NCBI GenBank assembly: GCA_024697065.1 | Contig: JAILGE010000031.1 | Location: 124,001 to 188,000, forward strand | DNA length: 64,000 nucleotides | Direction: 5' to 3' | Origin: Lachnospiraceae bacterium | Lineage (GTDB): Bacteria; Bacillota; Clostridia; Lachnospirales; Lachnospiraceae | Part shown: positions 16,257 to 24,842 of the stretch, in pieces | Layout: each line of letters opens with the position of its first letter | How positions within the stretch are numbered: the first letter of the stretch is position 1 | Position numbers and translations under genes: made by a program | Notes under the pieces: generated by a model | The model's input: only the letters and a program-made list of their open reading frames with translations | What the model was told of the DNA's origin: nothing | Database searches by the model: none

Positions 16257-17447
16257 TTGAAATTTTTTTCTTCTTTAAAGAAAAAATGGGAAGCCTGGTA
16301 TTACGGCGAACCTGAAGATGCAGAGGAAGACTGGGAGGATGAAGAACCTGAACATTCGGAAAGGTTCTTTAATGATGCGGATTCCCGTACTGTATATATC
16401 CTGGAATCTCTGGGGCAGATGTCCGAGGCTGCGGATAAATCCGAACAGAGCCGTGATGAGTATGAAGCCGTAACGGCGCTTCTCATGGACATGGATACCA
16501 TAGATAAGCTCCCTAATGATATCAAGTCTGTAATCATTGATGATGCCGGCAAGATAGAACAGATAGAAAAGGCCAGACGCCAGATCTTTCTAAACGGCGG
16601 CAAGATGAAGGAGAAGCGTATCCAGCAGCTGGAAAGGCTGGAGGATGATATCCCTTCGGGGATCGGAAAGATGAGAGAGGCAGAGAAGTACAGGAATCTG
16701 GTGCTTCGGGATCTGAGGAGACTTGATGCGGAGAGGAATTCCTATCGTTATCAGATGAGGGAAGCCCAGATCACTCTGGCTAACTCAAAAGGTATAGCGG
16801 TTATCTGTGCTACGGCCATGATATGCTGCATAATACTGCTTATGATACTTCAGTTTGGATTTGAGCTGGAAGTGATATGGGGATATCTTCTGATATGTGC
16901 TGCGGGAGCGGTTACACTTACAGCTCTGTTCGTAAAACATTCGGATGCCGTCCGGGATCTGAAAAGACTGGAGAAGATACGCAACCGCCTGATAGCGCTC
17001 CATAATACCGTAAAGATCAGATACGTCAACAATACGAAATTACTCTCGTATCTGTACATGAAATACGGCACGGAATCGTCGGATGATCTGGAAAAGGAAT
17101 GGGAACTCTATACTGCGGAGATCGCTGCCAGAGCAAAAGACAATGAGCTAAAGCAGGAACTGAATTATTATTATGACAGACTCACGGATACTCTTCGAAC
17201 TAACGGAATAAAGGATCCCGAGATATGGATCAGACAGACCGAAGCGCTCCTGGACCAGAGAGAAATGGTGGAAGTCAGACATGCTCTGATAGCAAGAAGA
17301 GGACAACTCAGAGAACAGTTGGTATATAATAAAGAGATCGCCGAAAAGGCACAAAAGAAGATCAAGGATCTTGCAAAGAATTTCCCACAGTATTCGGCGG
17401 AGATAGCGGACATAGTTGAACGCTATGATGACAAAGGAAAAAGATAA
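16257..17447 (+). CDS. Coiled-coil membrane protein of the DUF5717 operon
   Basis: A 396-residue protein beginning at TTG 16257, six bases after AGGAAC. It starts with a basic patch and a strongly acidic segment (PEDAEEDWEDEEPEHSE, 19-35), then about 130 residues of charged coiled coil. A hydrophobic hairpin at about 178-228 (GIAVICATAMICCIILLMIL then VIWGYLLICAAGAVTLTALF) gives two membrane helices, and another coiled-coil region of about 165 residues follows, rich in Lys, Glu, Arg and Gln. Both coiled coils should face the same side of the membrane, probably the cytoplasm. I infer a membrane anchor for the soluble partners encoded upstream. No family is recognised. purB starts 32 bases later with its own Shine-Dalgarno. 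Confidence 0.75.
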   Translation: MKFFSSLKKKWEAWYYGEPEDAEEDWEDEEPEHSERFFNDADSRTVYILESLGQMSEAADKSEQSRDEYEAVTALLMDMDTIDKLPNDIKSVIIDDAGKIEQIEKARRQIFLNGGKMKEKRIQQLERLEDDIPSGIGKMREAEKYRNLVLRDLRRLDAERNSYRYQMREAQITLANSKGIAVICATAMICCIILLMILQFGFELEVIWGYLLICAAGAVTLTALFVKHSDAVRDLKRLEKIRNRLIALHNTVKIRYVNNTKLLSYLYMKYGTESSDDLEKEWELYTAEIAARAKDNELKQELNYYYDRLTDTLRTNGIKDPEIWIRQTEALLDQREMVEVRHALIARRGQLREQLVYNKEIAEKAQKKIKDLAKNFPQYSAEIADIVERYDDKGKR

Positions 17448-17479
17448 ATAATATATAAAAGTATTTCAGGAGGAATATC

Positions 17480-18916
17480 ATGGCAACAGATTCATATTCA
17501 AGCCCTTTATCGGAAAGGTATGCAAGCAAGGAGATGCAGTACGTGTTCTCTCAGGACATGAAATTCAGAACATGGCGCAGACTCTGGATCGCACTTGCAG
17601 AAACCGAGAAAGAACTCGGACTTGAAGCTATCACGGATGAGATGATAGATGAGCTTAAGGCTAATAAGGATGACATCAATTATGATGTTGCAAGAGAGCG
17701 TGAGAAGGAAGTAAGACATGATGTTATGAGTCATGTGTACGCTTACGGTGTTCAGTGTCCGAAAGCCAAGGGCATCATCCATCTTGGTGCAACAAGCTGC
17801 TACGTTGGTGATAATACCGATATCATTGTTATGGCGGAAGCTCTCAAGGTCATCAGGAGAAAGCTTGTAAGCGCCATAGATGAACTGGCAAAATTTGCCG
17901 ACAAGTATAAGAACCTTCCCACGCTTGCATTTACGCATTTCCAGCCCGCGCAGCCTACTACTGTTGGTAAGCGTGCAACTTTATGGATCAATGAATTCAT
18001 GATGGATCTCGAGGATCTTGAATATCTCCAGGGCACACTCAAGCTCCTTGGATCAAAAGGAACCACCGGAACACAGGCAAGTTTCCTTGAACTTTTCCAT
18101 GGAGATCATGAGACAATAGATAAGATCGATCCCATGATCGCAAAGAAGATGGGATTTGAGAGCTGCTATCCTGTATCCGGCCAGACATACTCAAGAAAGG
18201 TAGATACCAGAGTTTGCAATGTCCTTGCCGGTATCGCAGCAAGCGCCCATAAGATGAGCAACGATATCAGACTCCTTCAGCATCTCAAGGAAGTTGAGGA
18301 GCCCTTCGAGAAGAAGCAGATCGGTTCTTCGGCTATGGCATATAAGAGAAATCCCATGAGATCGGAACGTATCGCATCTCTTTCAAGATATGTGATCATC
18401 GATGCACTCAATCCTGCCATCACATCTGCGACCCAGTGGTTTGAGAGAACTCTTGATGACTCTGCCAACAAGCGTATCTCCATTGCAGAGGGATTCCTGG
18501 CAACAGACGGTATCCTTGAGCTGGTACTCAATGTAGTCGACGGCCTTGTAGTAAATGATAAGGTTATCACAAAGCATTTGATGAGTGAGCTTCCTTTCAT
18601 GGCTACGGAAAATATCATGATGGATTGCGTAAATGCAGGCGGAGACAGACAGGAGCTTCACGAAGAGATCAGAAAGCTCTCTATGGAAGCCGGAAAGCAT
18701 GTTAAGCAGGAGGGACTGGATAATGACCTTCTTGATCTCATTGCTGAAGATGAGATGTTCGGCCTGACAAAGGAGGAACTTCTTGCAAAGATGAAGCCCG
18801 AGGACTATGTGGGCCGTTCACCCCGCCAGGTTGAGGTATATTTAAGAGACTTCGTTAATCCTGTCCTTGATGCCAGAAAAGAACTCCTTGGCGCAAGAGG
18901 CGAAGTAAAGGTTTGA
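17480..18916 (+). CDS. purB: Adenylosuccinate lyase
   Basis: Homotetrameric cytoplasmic enzyme that cleaves fumarate from SAICAR and from adenylosuccinate in purine synthesis. At 478 residues the length is normal. It shows the fumarase/aspartase superfamily pattern: HLGATSCYVGDNTD near residue 95, THFQPAQPTT near residue 153, and the signature loop GSSAMAYKRNPMRSE near 280 containing the catalytic serine. CAGGAGG is seven bases before the ATG. It follows the DUF5717 operon by 32 bases without a visible terminator, so it may be co-transcribed with it. No other purine gene is adjacent; purL is 29 kb away. Confidence 0.97.
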   Translation: MATDSYSSPLSERYASKEMQYVFSQDMKFRTWRRLWIALAETEKELGLEAITDEMIDELKANKDDINYDVAREREKEVRHDVMSHVYAYGVQCPKAKGIIHLGATSCYVGDNTDIIVMAEALKVIRRKLVSAIDELAKFADKYKNLPTLAFTHFQPAQPTTVGKRATLWINEFMMDLEDLEYLQGTLKLLGSKGTTGTQASFLELFHGDHETIDKIDPMIAKKMGFESCYPVSGQTYSRKVDTRVCNVLAGIAASAHKMSNDIRLLQHLKEVEEPFEKKQIGSSAMAYKRNPMRSERIASLSRYVIIDALNPAITSATQWFERTLDDSANKRISIAEGFLATDGILELVLNVVDGLVVNDKVITKHLMSELPFMATENIMMDCVNAGGDRQELHEEIRKLSMEAGKHVKQEGLDNDLLDLIAEDEMFGLTKEELLAKMKPEDYVGRSPRQVEVYLRDFVNPVLDARKELLGARGEVKV

Positions 18917-18932
18917 TTCAGAGCTGTCCGTG

Positions 18933-18961
18933 TTGACACTACGTCGGACGGGTGATATATT
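18933..18961 (+). promoter_or_regulatory. Promoter of the lysine-riboswitch operon
   Basis: TTGACA (18933-18938), 17 bases, TATATT (18956-18961). Transcription would begin near 18968, just ahead of the L-box aptamer. Confidence 0.85.
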
Positions 18962-18975
18962 TAAGGATAACAATT

Positions 18976-19192
18976 TAATCAAGGTAGAGGTTGCGGGAAA
19001 GATTAGTAGACTGTCTGATGCGGCGGACGCAGGCGAGGGCAGAAGAAAGGTTTTTCCGCCGAAGGGAGACAACCGCATTGTCTTACCTGGGGGTACGGAA
19101 AATATCCGTATCACTGTCATCGGAAATCCGATGGGGCGCTATCACAGATCATGATGAGCGATTACGCCGGCATTTCCGTGTCGGCGTTTTTG
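18976..19192 (+). promoter_or_regulatory. Lysine riboswitch (L-box) ahead of dapA
   Basis: Conserved L-box pieces appear in order: AAGGTAGAGGTTGCG (18981 on), AGTA (19005 region), GAAAGG with CCGCCGAAG (about 19045-19065), CTGGGG (about 19087), CACTGTCATCGG (about 19112) and GGGGCGCTATC (about 19134-19143), whose last part closes P1 with the 5' arm. A terminator hairpin follows at once. Lysine binding should favour the terminator and switch off the dap genes. A 74-codon open frame across the aptamer is chance. Confidence 0.93.
19164..19192 (+). terminator. L-box expression-platform terminator
   Basis: ACGCCGGCA (19164-19172) pairs with TGTCGGCGT (19179-19187, one G-T wobble), followed by TTTTTG. 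It is the regulated stop of the lysine riboswitch, about 90 bases before dapA. Confidence 0.88.
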
Positions 19193-19280
19193 TATGACAA
19201 AGAACCGAAAATGCAGCATGGAAATTTATAACGATCTACCGACAAAGGCGCTGGAAGCGCAGAAAGCAGAGGTTAATATC

Positions 19281-20168
19281 ATGTCAGTATTTACAGGAGC
19301 AGGAGTAGCGATCGTAACACCGTTCAACGCAGATGAGTCCATCGACTATGAAGGATTCGCTAAAAACATCGAGTATCAGATCGCGAACGGAACGGACGCG
19401 ATCATCGTATGCGGTACAACAGGTGAAGCGGCAACCATGACGGAAGAGGAGCATCTTGATGTCATCAGATATTGTGTAAAAGTTGTTGACCACAGGATCC
19501 CGGTTATCGCAGGTACAGGTTCAAACTGCACCAGAACAGCTATTTATTTAACACAGGAGGCTGAAAAAGCAGGAGTTGATGCTGCGCTTGTAGTTACTCC
19601 CTATTACAACAAAGCTACCCAGAAAGGTCTCAAAGAACACTTCACTGCCATAGCTAAAGCGGTCAATATCCCGCTTATCCTTTACAACATTCCCGGTCGT
19701 ACGGGCGGGGTCAATATCCTTCCCGAGACTATGGTCGCACTTTGCAAAGAGAATGAGAATATAGTAGGTGTTAAGGATGCTACGGGTAATTTTTCACAGC
19801 TTGCAAAACTTATGAGTCTTGCAAAAGGAGAGGTGGATGTTTACTCCGGTAATGACGATCAGGTTGTTCCTCTTCTGTCTCTCGGCGGCAAGGGTGTTAT
19901 CTCTGTTCTTTCAAATGTGGCACCCAGACAGACACATGACATGTGTGAGAAATTCTTTGGCGGTGATGTTAACGGCGCCATGAAGATCCAGCTTGATGCG
20001 CTTCCGCTCATCAATGCGCTTTTTAGCGAGGTTAACCCTATCCCCGTAAAGAAAGCAATGGCTCTGCAGGGACAGGCTGCCGGCCCTCTTCGCAGACCTC
20101 TTACGGAGATGGAACCTGAGCATGCCGCAGTGCTTGAGAGTGAACTGAAGAATTTCGGCGTTCTGTAA
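19281..20168 (+). CDS. dapA: 4-hydroxy-tetrahydrodipicolinate synthase
   Basis: First committed enzyme of lysine and diaminopimelate synthesis, condensing pyruvate with aspartate semialdehyde through a Schiff base. At 295 residues it is a standard TIM barrel: GTTGEAATMTEEEH near residue 45, LYNIPGRTGVN-like loop near 133 with the active-site Tyr, and VGVKDATGN near 160 with the Schiff-base Lys. I chose the ATG at 19281 (MSVFTGAGVAIVTPF), behind AGAGGTT; the open frame continues 29 codons upstream, but those codons start inside the riboswitch terminator. Controlled by the L-box and followed 13 bases later by dapB. Confidence 0.97.
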   Translation: MSVFTGAGVAIVTPFNADESIDYEGFAKNIEYQIANGTDAIIVCGTTGEAATMTEEEHLDVIRYCVKVVDHRIPVIAGTGSNCTRTAIYLTQEAEKAGVDAALVVTPYYNKATQKGLKEHFTAIAKAVNIPLILYNIPGRTGGVNILPETMVALCKENENIVGVKDATGNFSQLAKLMSLAKGEVDVYSGNDDQVVPLLSLGGKGVISVLSNVAPRQTHDMCEKFFGGDVNGAMKIQLDALPLINALFSEVNPIPVKKAMALQGQAAGPLRRPLTEMEPEHAAVLESELKNFGVL

Positions 20169-20181
20169 AAGGAGGATCGTT

Positions 20182-20940
20182 ATGACAAAGATAATCATGA
20201 ACGGCTGCAACGGACGAATGGGACAGGTGATATCCGCGCTGGCTAAACAGGATCCGGATGCAGAGATCGTTGCGGGAATAGATATTTTTGATGAAGGAAA
20301 GAATTCCTATCCGGTATTCGGATCGATATCCGAATGTGATGTTCAGGCTGACGTAGTGATCGATTTTTCTTCGGCAGCAGGTGTCGATGCAATGCTCGAT
20401 CAGTGTGAGGAAAAGAGACTGCCTGTTGTACTTTGCACAACAGGACTTTCTGATGATCAGGTTAAGCGTGTTAAAGAAGCTTCTTCCAAAAAGATCGCCA
20501 TACTCAAGTCTGCAAATATGTCAGTGGGAATAAATGTGCTGATGAAGCTTTTAAAAGAGGCGGCTGCAACTTTTGCTCCCATCGGATACGATATCGAGAT
20601 CGTGGAGAAGCATCACAATCAGAAGATGGATGCACCTTCCGGAACTGCGCTTGCACTAGCGGATGCCATCAATGAAGAGATGGATAACCAATATGAATAT
20701 GTTTTTGACAGGAGCGGCAGAAGACAGAAAAGAGATGCAAAAGAGATAGGCATTTCTGCAGTACGTGCCGGAAATATACCGGGTGATCATGATGTGATAT
20801 TTGCATATGGTGATGAAGTAATCACATTCAGCCATAGGGCATATTCCAGATCTGTATTCGGGAAGGGCGCTATAGAAGCGGCAAAGTATCTTGCGGGAAA
20901 GCCTGCGGGATTATATGACATGAGTAACGTGATAGGGTAA
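20182..20940 (+). CDS. dapB: 4-hydroxy-tetrahydrodipicolinate reductase
   Basis: Second step of the lysine/diaminopimelate branch: NAD(P)H reduction of the dapA product. 252 residues. The N-terminal dinucleotide fold begins IIMNGCNGRMGQVI (glycine-rich loop). The substrate-binding signature is EKHHNQKMDAPSGTAL near residue 140, with the catalytic His-His and Lys. A strong AAAGGAGG lies seven bases before the ATG. It is 13 bases behind dapA and shares its L-box; fbp starts five bases after its stop. Confidence 0.97.
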   Translation: MTKIIMNGCNGRMGQVISALAKQDPDAEIVAGIDIFDEGKNSYPVFGSISECDVQADVVIDFSSAAGVDAMLDQCEEKRLPVVLCTTGLSDDQVKRVKEASSKKIAILKSANMSVGINVLMKLLKEAAATFAPIGYDIEIVEKHHNQKMDAPSGTALALADAINEEMDNQYEYVFDRSGRRQKRDAKEIGISAVRAGNIPGDHDVIFAYGDEVITFSHRAYSRSVFGKGAIEAAKYLAGKPAGLYDMSNVIG

Positions 20941-20945
20941 TCCGG

Positions 20946-22904
20946 ATGGACGATAAAAAGTTAAAGATCTTAAAACTTCTTTCAAAACAATATCCAACCA
21001 TAGCGGCAGCATCGACTGAGATAATCAATCTTCAGTCGATACTGAATCTGCCAACAGGTACGGAACATTTTATATCAGATGTTCATGGCGAGTATGAGCA
21101 GTTCAATCATGTTATACGTAACGGATCGGGGGCCATACGCAGAAAGATAGATGAAGAGTTTGGCAATACCATCCTTTCAAAAGAAAAAAAGATGCTTGCA
21201 TCCCTTATCTATTATCCCGAGGAAAAGCTGACACTTATTCAGGAGGATGAAGATAATCTGGATGACTGGTACAGGATAACTCTTCACAGGCTTGTGCAGG
21301 TAACCAAGCGTGTTGCCAGCAAGTATACCAGATCAAAAGTCCGTAAGGCTCTGCCTGCGGATTTTGCTTATGTTATAGAAGAATTGATCACCGAGAAGGA
21401 AGAGCTTGAAGACAAAGAGCTTTATTACAATGAGATCATTGCGACGATAATCCGGATAGGAAGAGCGCAGGATTTCATAATAGCTCTTTCAAAGCTGATC
21501 CAGCGTCTGGTGGTGGATCATCTGCACCTGGTTGGAGATATCTTCGACAGAGGACCGGGTCCCCATATCATAATGGATACTCTTATGAATTATCATTCGG
21601 TTGATATCGAGTGGGGAAATCATGACATTGTCTGGATGGGCGCGGCAGCCGGTTCCAGTGCATGTATAGCAAGTGTCATCAGGTTTGCGGTCAGATACGG
21701 AAGTCTTGATACCCTTGAAGAGGGGTACGGTATCAATCTGGTACCGCTGGCGACATTTGCCATGGAAACCTATAAAGATGTGGACTGTTCAGCATTCAAG
21801 ATCAGATATAACAAGGAATATGATACAACGGATCTGGATCTCGATATGATGATGCATAAGGCGATCACTGTCATCATGCTGAAACTCGAAGGACAGCTGA
21901 TAATGCGCAATCCCGATTTCCATATGGAGAGCAGACTGCTTTTAGACAAGATCGATTATGAGAATAAGACTGTCACCATAGATGGAAAGACATATGATCT
22001 GCTTGATATCGATCTTCCGACAGTGGATCCGGATAATCCTTATGAACTCACTGAGGGAGAACAGGCTGTGGTTACAAAGCTCAGACATGCTTTTCGGCAC
22101 AGTGATAAGCTTCAAAAGCATGTAAGATTTCTTTTTGCTAAGGGCAGTCTTTACAGAGTTCACAACGGAAATCTGATATATCATGGCTGTGTACCTCTCA
22201 ATCCGGACGGAAGCTTTATGAAGGTGAATGTCTGCGGACAGGAGTATTCGGGCAGAAAGCTTTATGATGTATTGGAAAGCTACGCCAGAAAGGCATATTA
22301 TTCAACAGATGATCCGGTGGAAAAGAAAAAGGGGCAGGATATAATGTATTACATCTGGGCCGGCCCCGGTTCTCCGGTATTCGGAAAGCGTAAGATGGCA
22401 ACATTTGAATCTTACTTTATCTCTGACAAAACAGCTTCCGTTGAGATCAAGAACAGCTATTATGATCTGTATGAGAATGATGAAGTGGTGGATTCCATAA
22501 TCAAAGAATTCGGACTGGATCCTTCTTCGGCGCATATCATAAACGGCCATGTTCCTGTAGAGGTGAAGAAGGGCGATACGCCGCTTAAGTGTGGAGGGAA
22601 GCTTTTGATCATTGACGGAGGCTTTGCAAAAGCTTATCAAAGCAAGACCGGAATAGCCGGATACACACTTATTTCGAATTCACACGGAATGTGGCTCATC
22701 GCACATGAGCCCTTTGAATCCAGAGAGGCGGCCATCCGAAACGAGACGGATATAGTATCGGAATCTATCCTTGTGGAACAGTACGGCAGAAGACATTTTG
22801 TTGCCGATACGGATATCGGTCGTGAGATAAAGGATAATATCACCGATCTGGAAGAACTGTTGGCTGCATACCGTGATGGTGTGCTTATCGAGAAGGGAAA
22901 CTGA
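20946..22904 (+). CDS. fbp: Class III fructose-1,6-bisphosphatase
   Basis: Gluconeogenic enzyme removing the C1 phosphate of fructose 1,6-bisphosphate; this is the large Firmicute type (B. subtilis Fbp, about 670 residues), unrelated to the E. coli enzyme. 652 residues. Metallophosphoesterase motifs are ISDVHGEYEQF near residue 43, GDIFDRGPGPH near 198 and WGNHDIVWMGA near 223, which bind the metal pair. It starts five bases after dapB with only a weak Shine-Dalgarno, so it probably depends on translation or transcription from dapB and falls under the lysine riboswitch. hisA follows after four bases. Confidence 0.95.
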   Translation: MDDKKLKILKLLSKQYPTIAAASTEIINLQSILNLPTGTEHFISDVHGEYEQFNHVIRNGSGAIRRKIDEEFGNTILSKEKKMLASLIYYPEEKLTLIQEDEDNLDDWYRITLHRLVQVTKRVASKYTRSKVRKALPADFAYVIEELITEKEELEDKELYYNEIIATIIRIGRAQDFIIALSKLIQRLVVDHLHLVGDIFDRGPGPHIIMDTLMNYHSVDIEWGNHDIVWMGAAAGSSACIASVIRFAVRYGSLDTLEEGYGINLVPLATFAMETYKDVDCSAFKIRYNKEYDTTDLDLDMMMHKAITVIMLKLEGQLIMRNPDFHMESRLLLDKIDYENKTVTIDGKTYDLLDIDLPTVDPDNPYELTEGEQAVVTKLRHAFRHSDKLQKHVRFLFAKGSLYRVHNGNLIYHGCVPLNPDGSFMKVNVCGQEYSGRKLYDVLESYARKAYYSTDDPVEKKKGQDIMYYIWAGPGSPVFGKRKMATFESYFISDKTASVEIKNSYYDLYENDEVVDSIIKEFGLDPSSAHIINGHVPVEVKKGDTPLKCGGKLLIIDGGFAKAYQSKTGIAGYTLISNSHGMWLIAHEPFESREAAIRNETDIVSESILVEQYGRRHFVADTDIGREIKDNITDLEELLAAYRDGVLIEKGN

Positions 22905-22908
22905 TGCC

Positions 22909-23724
22909 ATGAGATTCAGACCCTGTATAGATATACATAACGGCAAAGTAAAGCAGATCGTGGGTGGTTCCTTAAAAGATGGCGCGAAGGAAGGAAATGA
23001 GCATTCTACTGCCAGCGAGAATTTTGTGTCGGAGTATGGTGCCGATCACTTTGCGGAATTGTACAAAGACAATGGTCTTTTCGGCGGCCACGTAATATTG
23101 CTCAACAAAGCGGGAACACCGGAATATGAGGCGACTAAGGCAGAAGCACTTAGTGCGCTTCGTGCATATAAGTCGGGACTAAGCGCTGGCGGCGGCATAA
23201 CGGCTGAAAACGCGGCGGAGTTCCTTGATGCGGGTGCTTACGCGGTTATAGTAACATCTTATGTTTTTCGGGACGGGATAATCGATTTTGACAGACTTGA
23301 GGCATTAAGAAGAGCTATAGGCAGGGAACATATCATCCTGGATCTCAGCTGCAGGCGAAGAGATGATGCTTATTACATTGTCACGGACAGATGGCAGAAA
23401 TTCACTGATACTGTTTTGGATCAGACGCTCTTAAAGAAACTTGAGGAATATTCCTGCGAATACCTTATTCATGCGGTGGATGTTGAGGGTCGGCAGTCCG
23501 GAATAGATGAAGATGTTGTAAAGATACTGGCACAATACAAATTAGATAAAAACTATTCTGAGAGTATACCGGTAACATACGCCGGCGGAGTTCATTCCTA
23601 TAATGATATAGAACTTCTCAAGGGTATAGGGAAAGGTCTTGTGGACGTGACTATCGGATCATCGCTTGATATATTCGGCGGAAATATGTCCTTTAAAAAA
23701 GTGCTGGAAAAAATTGCTGAATAA
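22909..23724 (+). CDS. hisA: Eukaryote-type phosphoribosylformimino-AICAR isomerase HisA
   Basis: Histidine synthesis isomerase (ProFAR to PRFAR). The 271-residue sequence matches the fungal/plant HIS6 type rather than the usual bacterial HisA: it begins MRFRPCIDIHNGKVKQIVGG, has HVILL where bacteria differ, LSAGGGI, ILDLSCRR, LIHAVDVEG, VTYAGGVHS and finishes VDVTIGSSLDIFGGNM, which parallels the yeast protein closely. Catalytic Asp residues are in CIDIHNG and the HAVDVEG loop. The ATG at 22909 is four bases after the fbp stop, behind GAGAAGGGA; the open frame runs 12 codons further upstream inside fbp. It stands alone here, apart from other his genes, at the end of the dap-fbp run. Confidence 0.92.
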   Translation: MRFRPCIDIHNGKVKQIVGGSLKDGAKEGNEHSTASENFVSEYGADHFAELYKDNGLFGGHVILLNKAGTPEYEATKAEALSALRAYKSGLSAGGGITAENAAEFLDAGAYAVIVTSYVFRDGIIDFDRLEALRRAIGREHIILDLSCRRRDDAYYIVTDRWQKFTDTVLDQTLLKKLEEYSCEYLIHAVDVEGRQSGIDEDVVKILAQYKLDKNYSESIPVTYAGGVHSYNDIELLKGIGKGLVDVTIGSSLDIFGGNMSFKKVLEKIAE

Positions 23725-23781
23725 ATATACGAAAATTTTCGGTTTTAGGCATATATTTTTGACATTTTTTACAAGATTTCC

Positions 23782-23810
23782 TTTACAATGTAAATCGTTT
23801 ATGTTATATT
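23782..23810 (+). promoter_or_regulatory. Promoter of the cold-shock gene
   Basis: TTTACA (23782-23787), 17 bases, TATATT (23805-23810), the latter preceded by TATGT, giving the extended -10 TATGTTATATT. A second TTGACA lies at 23759. The transcript leader would be about 48 bases. Confidence 0.8.
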
Positions 23811-23864
23811 TTTAATGTCATTTTTGACGCAGCAATTTACTTTTTTTGGAGGTAACAAAAAGTT

Positions 23865-24065
23865 ATGCAGGGTACAGTTAAGTGGTTCAACGCACAGAAG
23901 GGTTATGGTTTCATCTCTACTCAGGAGGGCAAGGATGTATTCGTACATTTCTCAGCTATCCAGAATGAGGAAGGCTATAAGACATTAAACGAAGGTCAGG
24001 CTGTAGAGTTTGATATCGTTGAAGGTGCTAAGGGACCTCAGGCCAGCAATGTAGTTAAGCTTTAA
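23865..24065 (+). CDS. csp: Cold-shock protein (CspA/CspB family)
   Basis: A 66-residue single OB-fold nucleic-acid chaperone that melts RNA structure. The RNA-binding motifs are KGYGFIS (RNP1) and VFVHFSAI (RNP2), with the conserved start [18 protein letters not shown] lies 12 bases before the ATG, slightly far. The gene has its own promoter and terminator and an A/T-rich leader, and codon use suggests high expression. Other Csp copies probably exist elsewhere in such genomes. Confidence 0.97.
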   Translation: MQGTVKWFNAQKGYGFISTQEGKDVFVHFSAIQNEEGYKTLNEGQAVEFDIVEGAKGPQASNVVKL

Positions 24066-24117
24066 TCGGATTTGGTACCTATATTATATATATAGTAACA
24101 CATTGATACGATTAACA

Positions 24118-24145
24118 AGAGAGTCGGGTTTAACCCGACTCTTTT
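24118..24145 (+). terminator. Terminator of the cold-shock gene
   Basis: GAGTCGGG (24121-24128), loop TTTAA, CCCGACTC (24134-24141), then TTTT. Confidence 0.9.
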
Positions 24146-24227
24146 CGTTTGTGGCAAATTTTCTTCACATGCATTATAATAACAGTCAGTGTTTGAATAA
24201 CACATCTAAGGTGACAGGTGGAAAGAT

Positions 24228-24827
24228 ATGACTCTCGATTATGACGATCTTATAAACAGTATTATGTCCAGCTTGGACAGGATCAAATTTGTTGCGCCGG
24301 ATGATATTCCGAATATCGATCTGTATATGGACCAGGTAACGGGATTTATCGACAAAAGGCTTAAAAATACAGCACGTCATCAGGATAAGGACAGATTGCT
24401 TACCAAGACGATGATAAACAATTATGCCAAGAATGATCTGCTGCCGCCGCCGGTCCGCAAGAAGTACAGCAGACAGCATATGCTCATACTGATATTTATT
24501 TATTACTTTAAGAATATCATGTCAATGGACGATATAAAGTCCATGCTGAATCCTCTTACGGAGAAGTATTTCGGCAAGAACGGTGATCTCACCATAGAGG
24601 ACATCTACAAGGAAGTCACCGAAATGGGGATGGAGCAGCAGGAACGCCTTAAGGAAGATGTCAGAGAGAAATATGAGAAGGCTCAGGCCGCATTCAAGGA
24701 TAATGAGGATGACGAAGATTTCCTTCAGACTTTTGCATTCATATGTATGCTGAGTTTTGATGTATATGTTAAGAAATTGATGATAGAAAAGATTATAGAC
24801 GGTTATAATGAGAAGGATCCGGATTAA
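24228..24827 (+). CDS. DUF1836 family protein, possible regulator
   Basis: A 199-residue soluble protein of the Firmicute DUF1836 family. The N-terminal half contains MINNYAKNDLLPPPVRKKYS followed by a helix-rich region, which looks like a MerR/winged-helix type DNA-binding unit (KTMINNYAKNDLL as recognition helix, PP-KKYS as the wing turn). Members are usually described as possible transcription regulators without known targets. The second half is acidic and helical. GGTGGAAAG precedes the ATG, and a TATAAT lies at 24175-24180. Its stop codon overlaps that of the convergent membrane protein gene. Confidence 0.8.
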   Translation: MTLDYDDLINSIMSSLDRIKFVAPDDIPNIDLYMDQVTGFIDKRLKNTARHQDKDRLLTKTMINNYAKNDLLPPPVRKKYSRQHMLILIFIYYFKNIMSMDDIKSMLNPLTEKYFGKNGDLTIEDIYKEVTEMGMEQQERLKEDVREKYEKAQAAFKDNEDDEDFLQTFAFICMLSFDVYVKKLMIEKIIDGYNEKDPD

Positions 24828-24842
24828 AGCCGGATCCTTTTT
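24813..24842 (+). terminator. Terminator spanning overlapping stop codons
   Basis: AAGGATCCGG (24813-24822) pairs perfectly with CCGGATCCTT (24830-24839) and is followed by TTT. The seven-base loop contains the stop codons of both convergent genes, so the stem is made of coding sequence. Confidence 0.8.

Noticed and set aside
18930..19154. 74-codon open frame between purB and dapA
   Set aside because: It runs through the conserved core of the lysine riboswitch, lacks a Shine-Dalgarno, and its sequence is explained by RNA structure.
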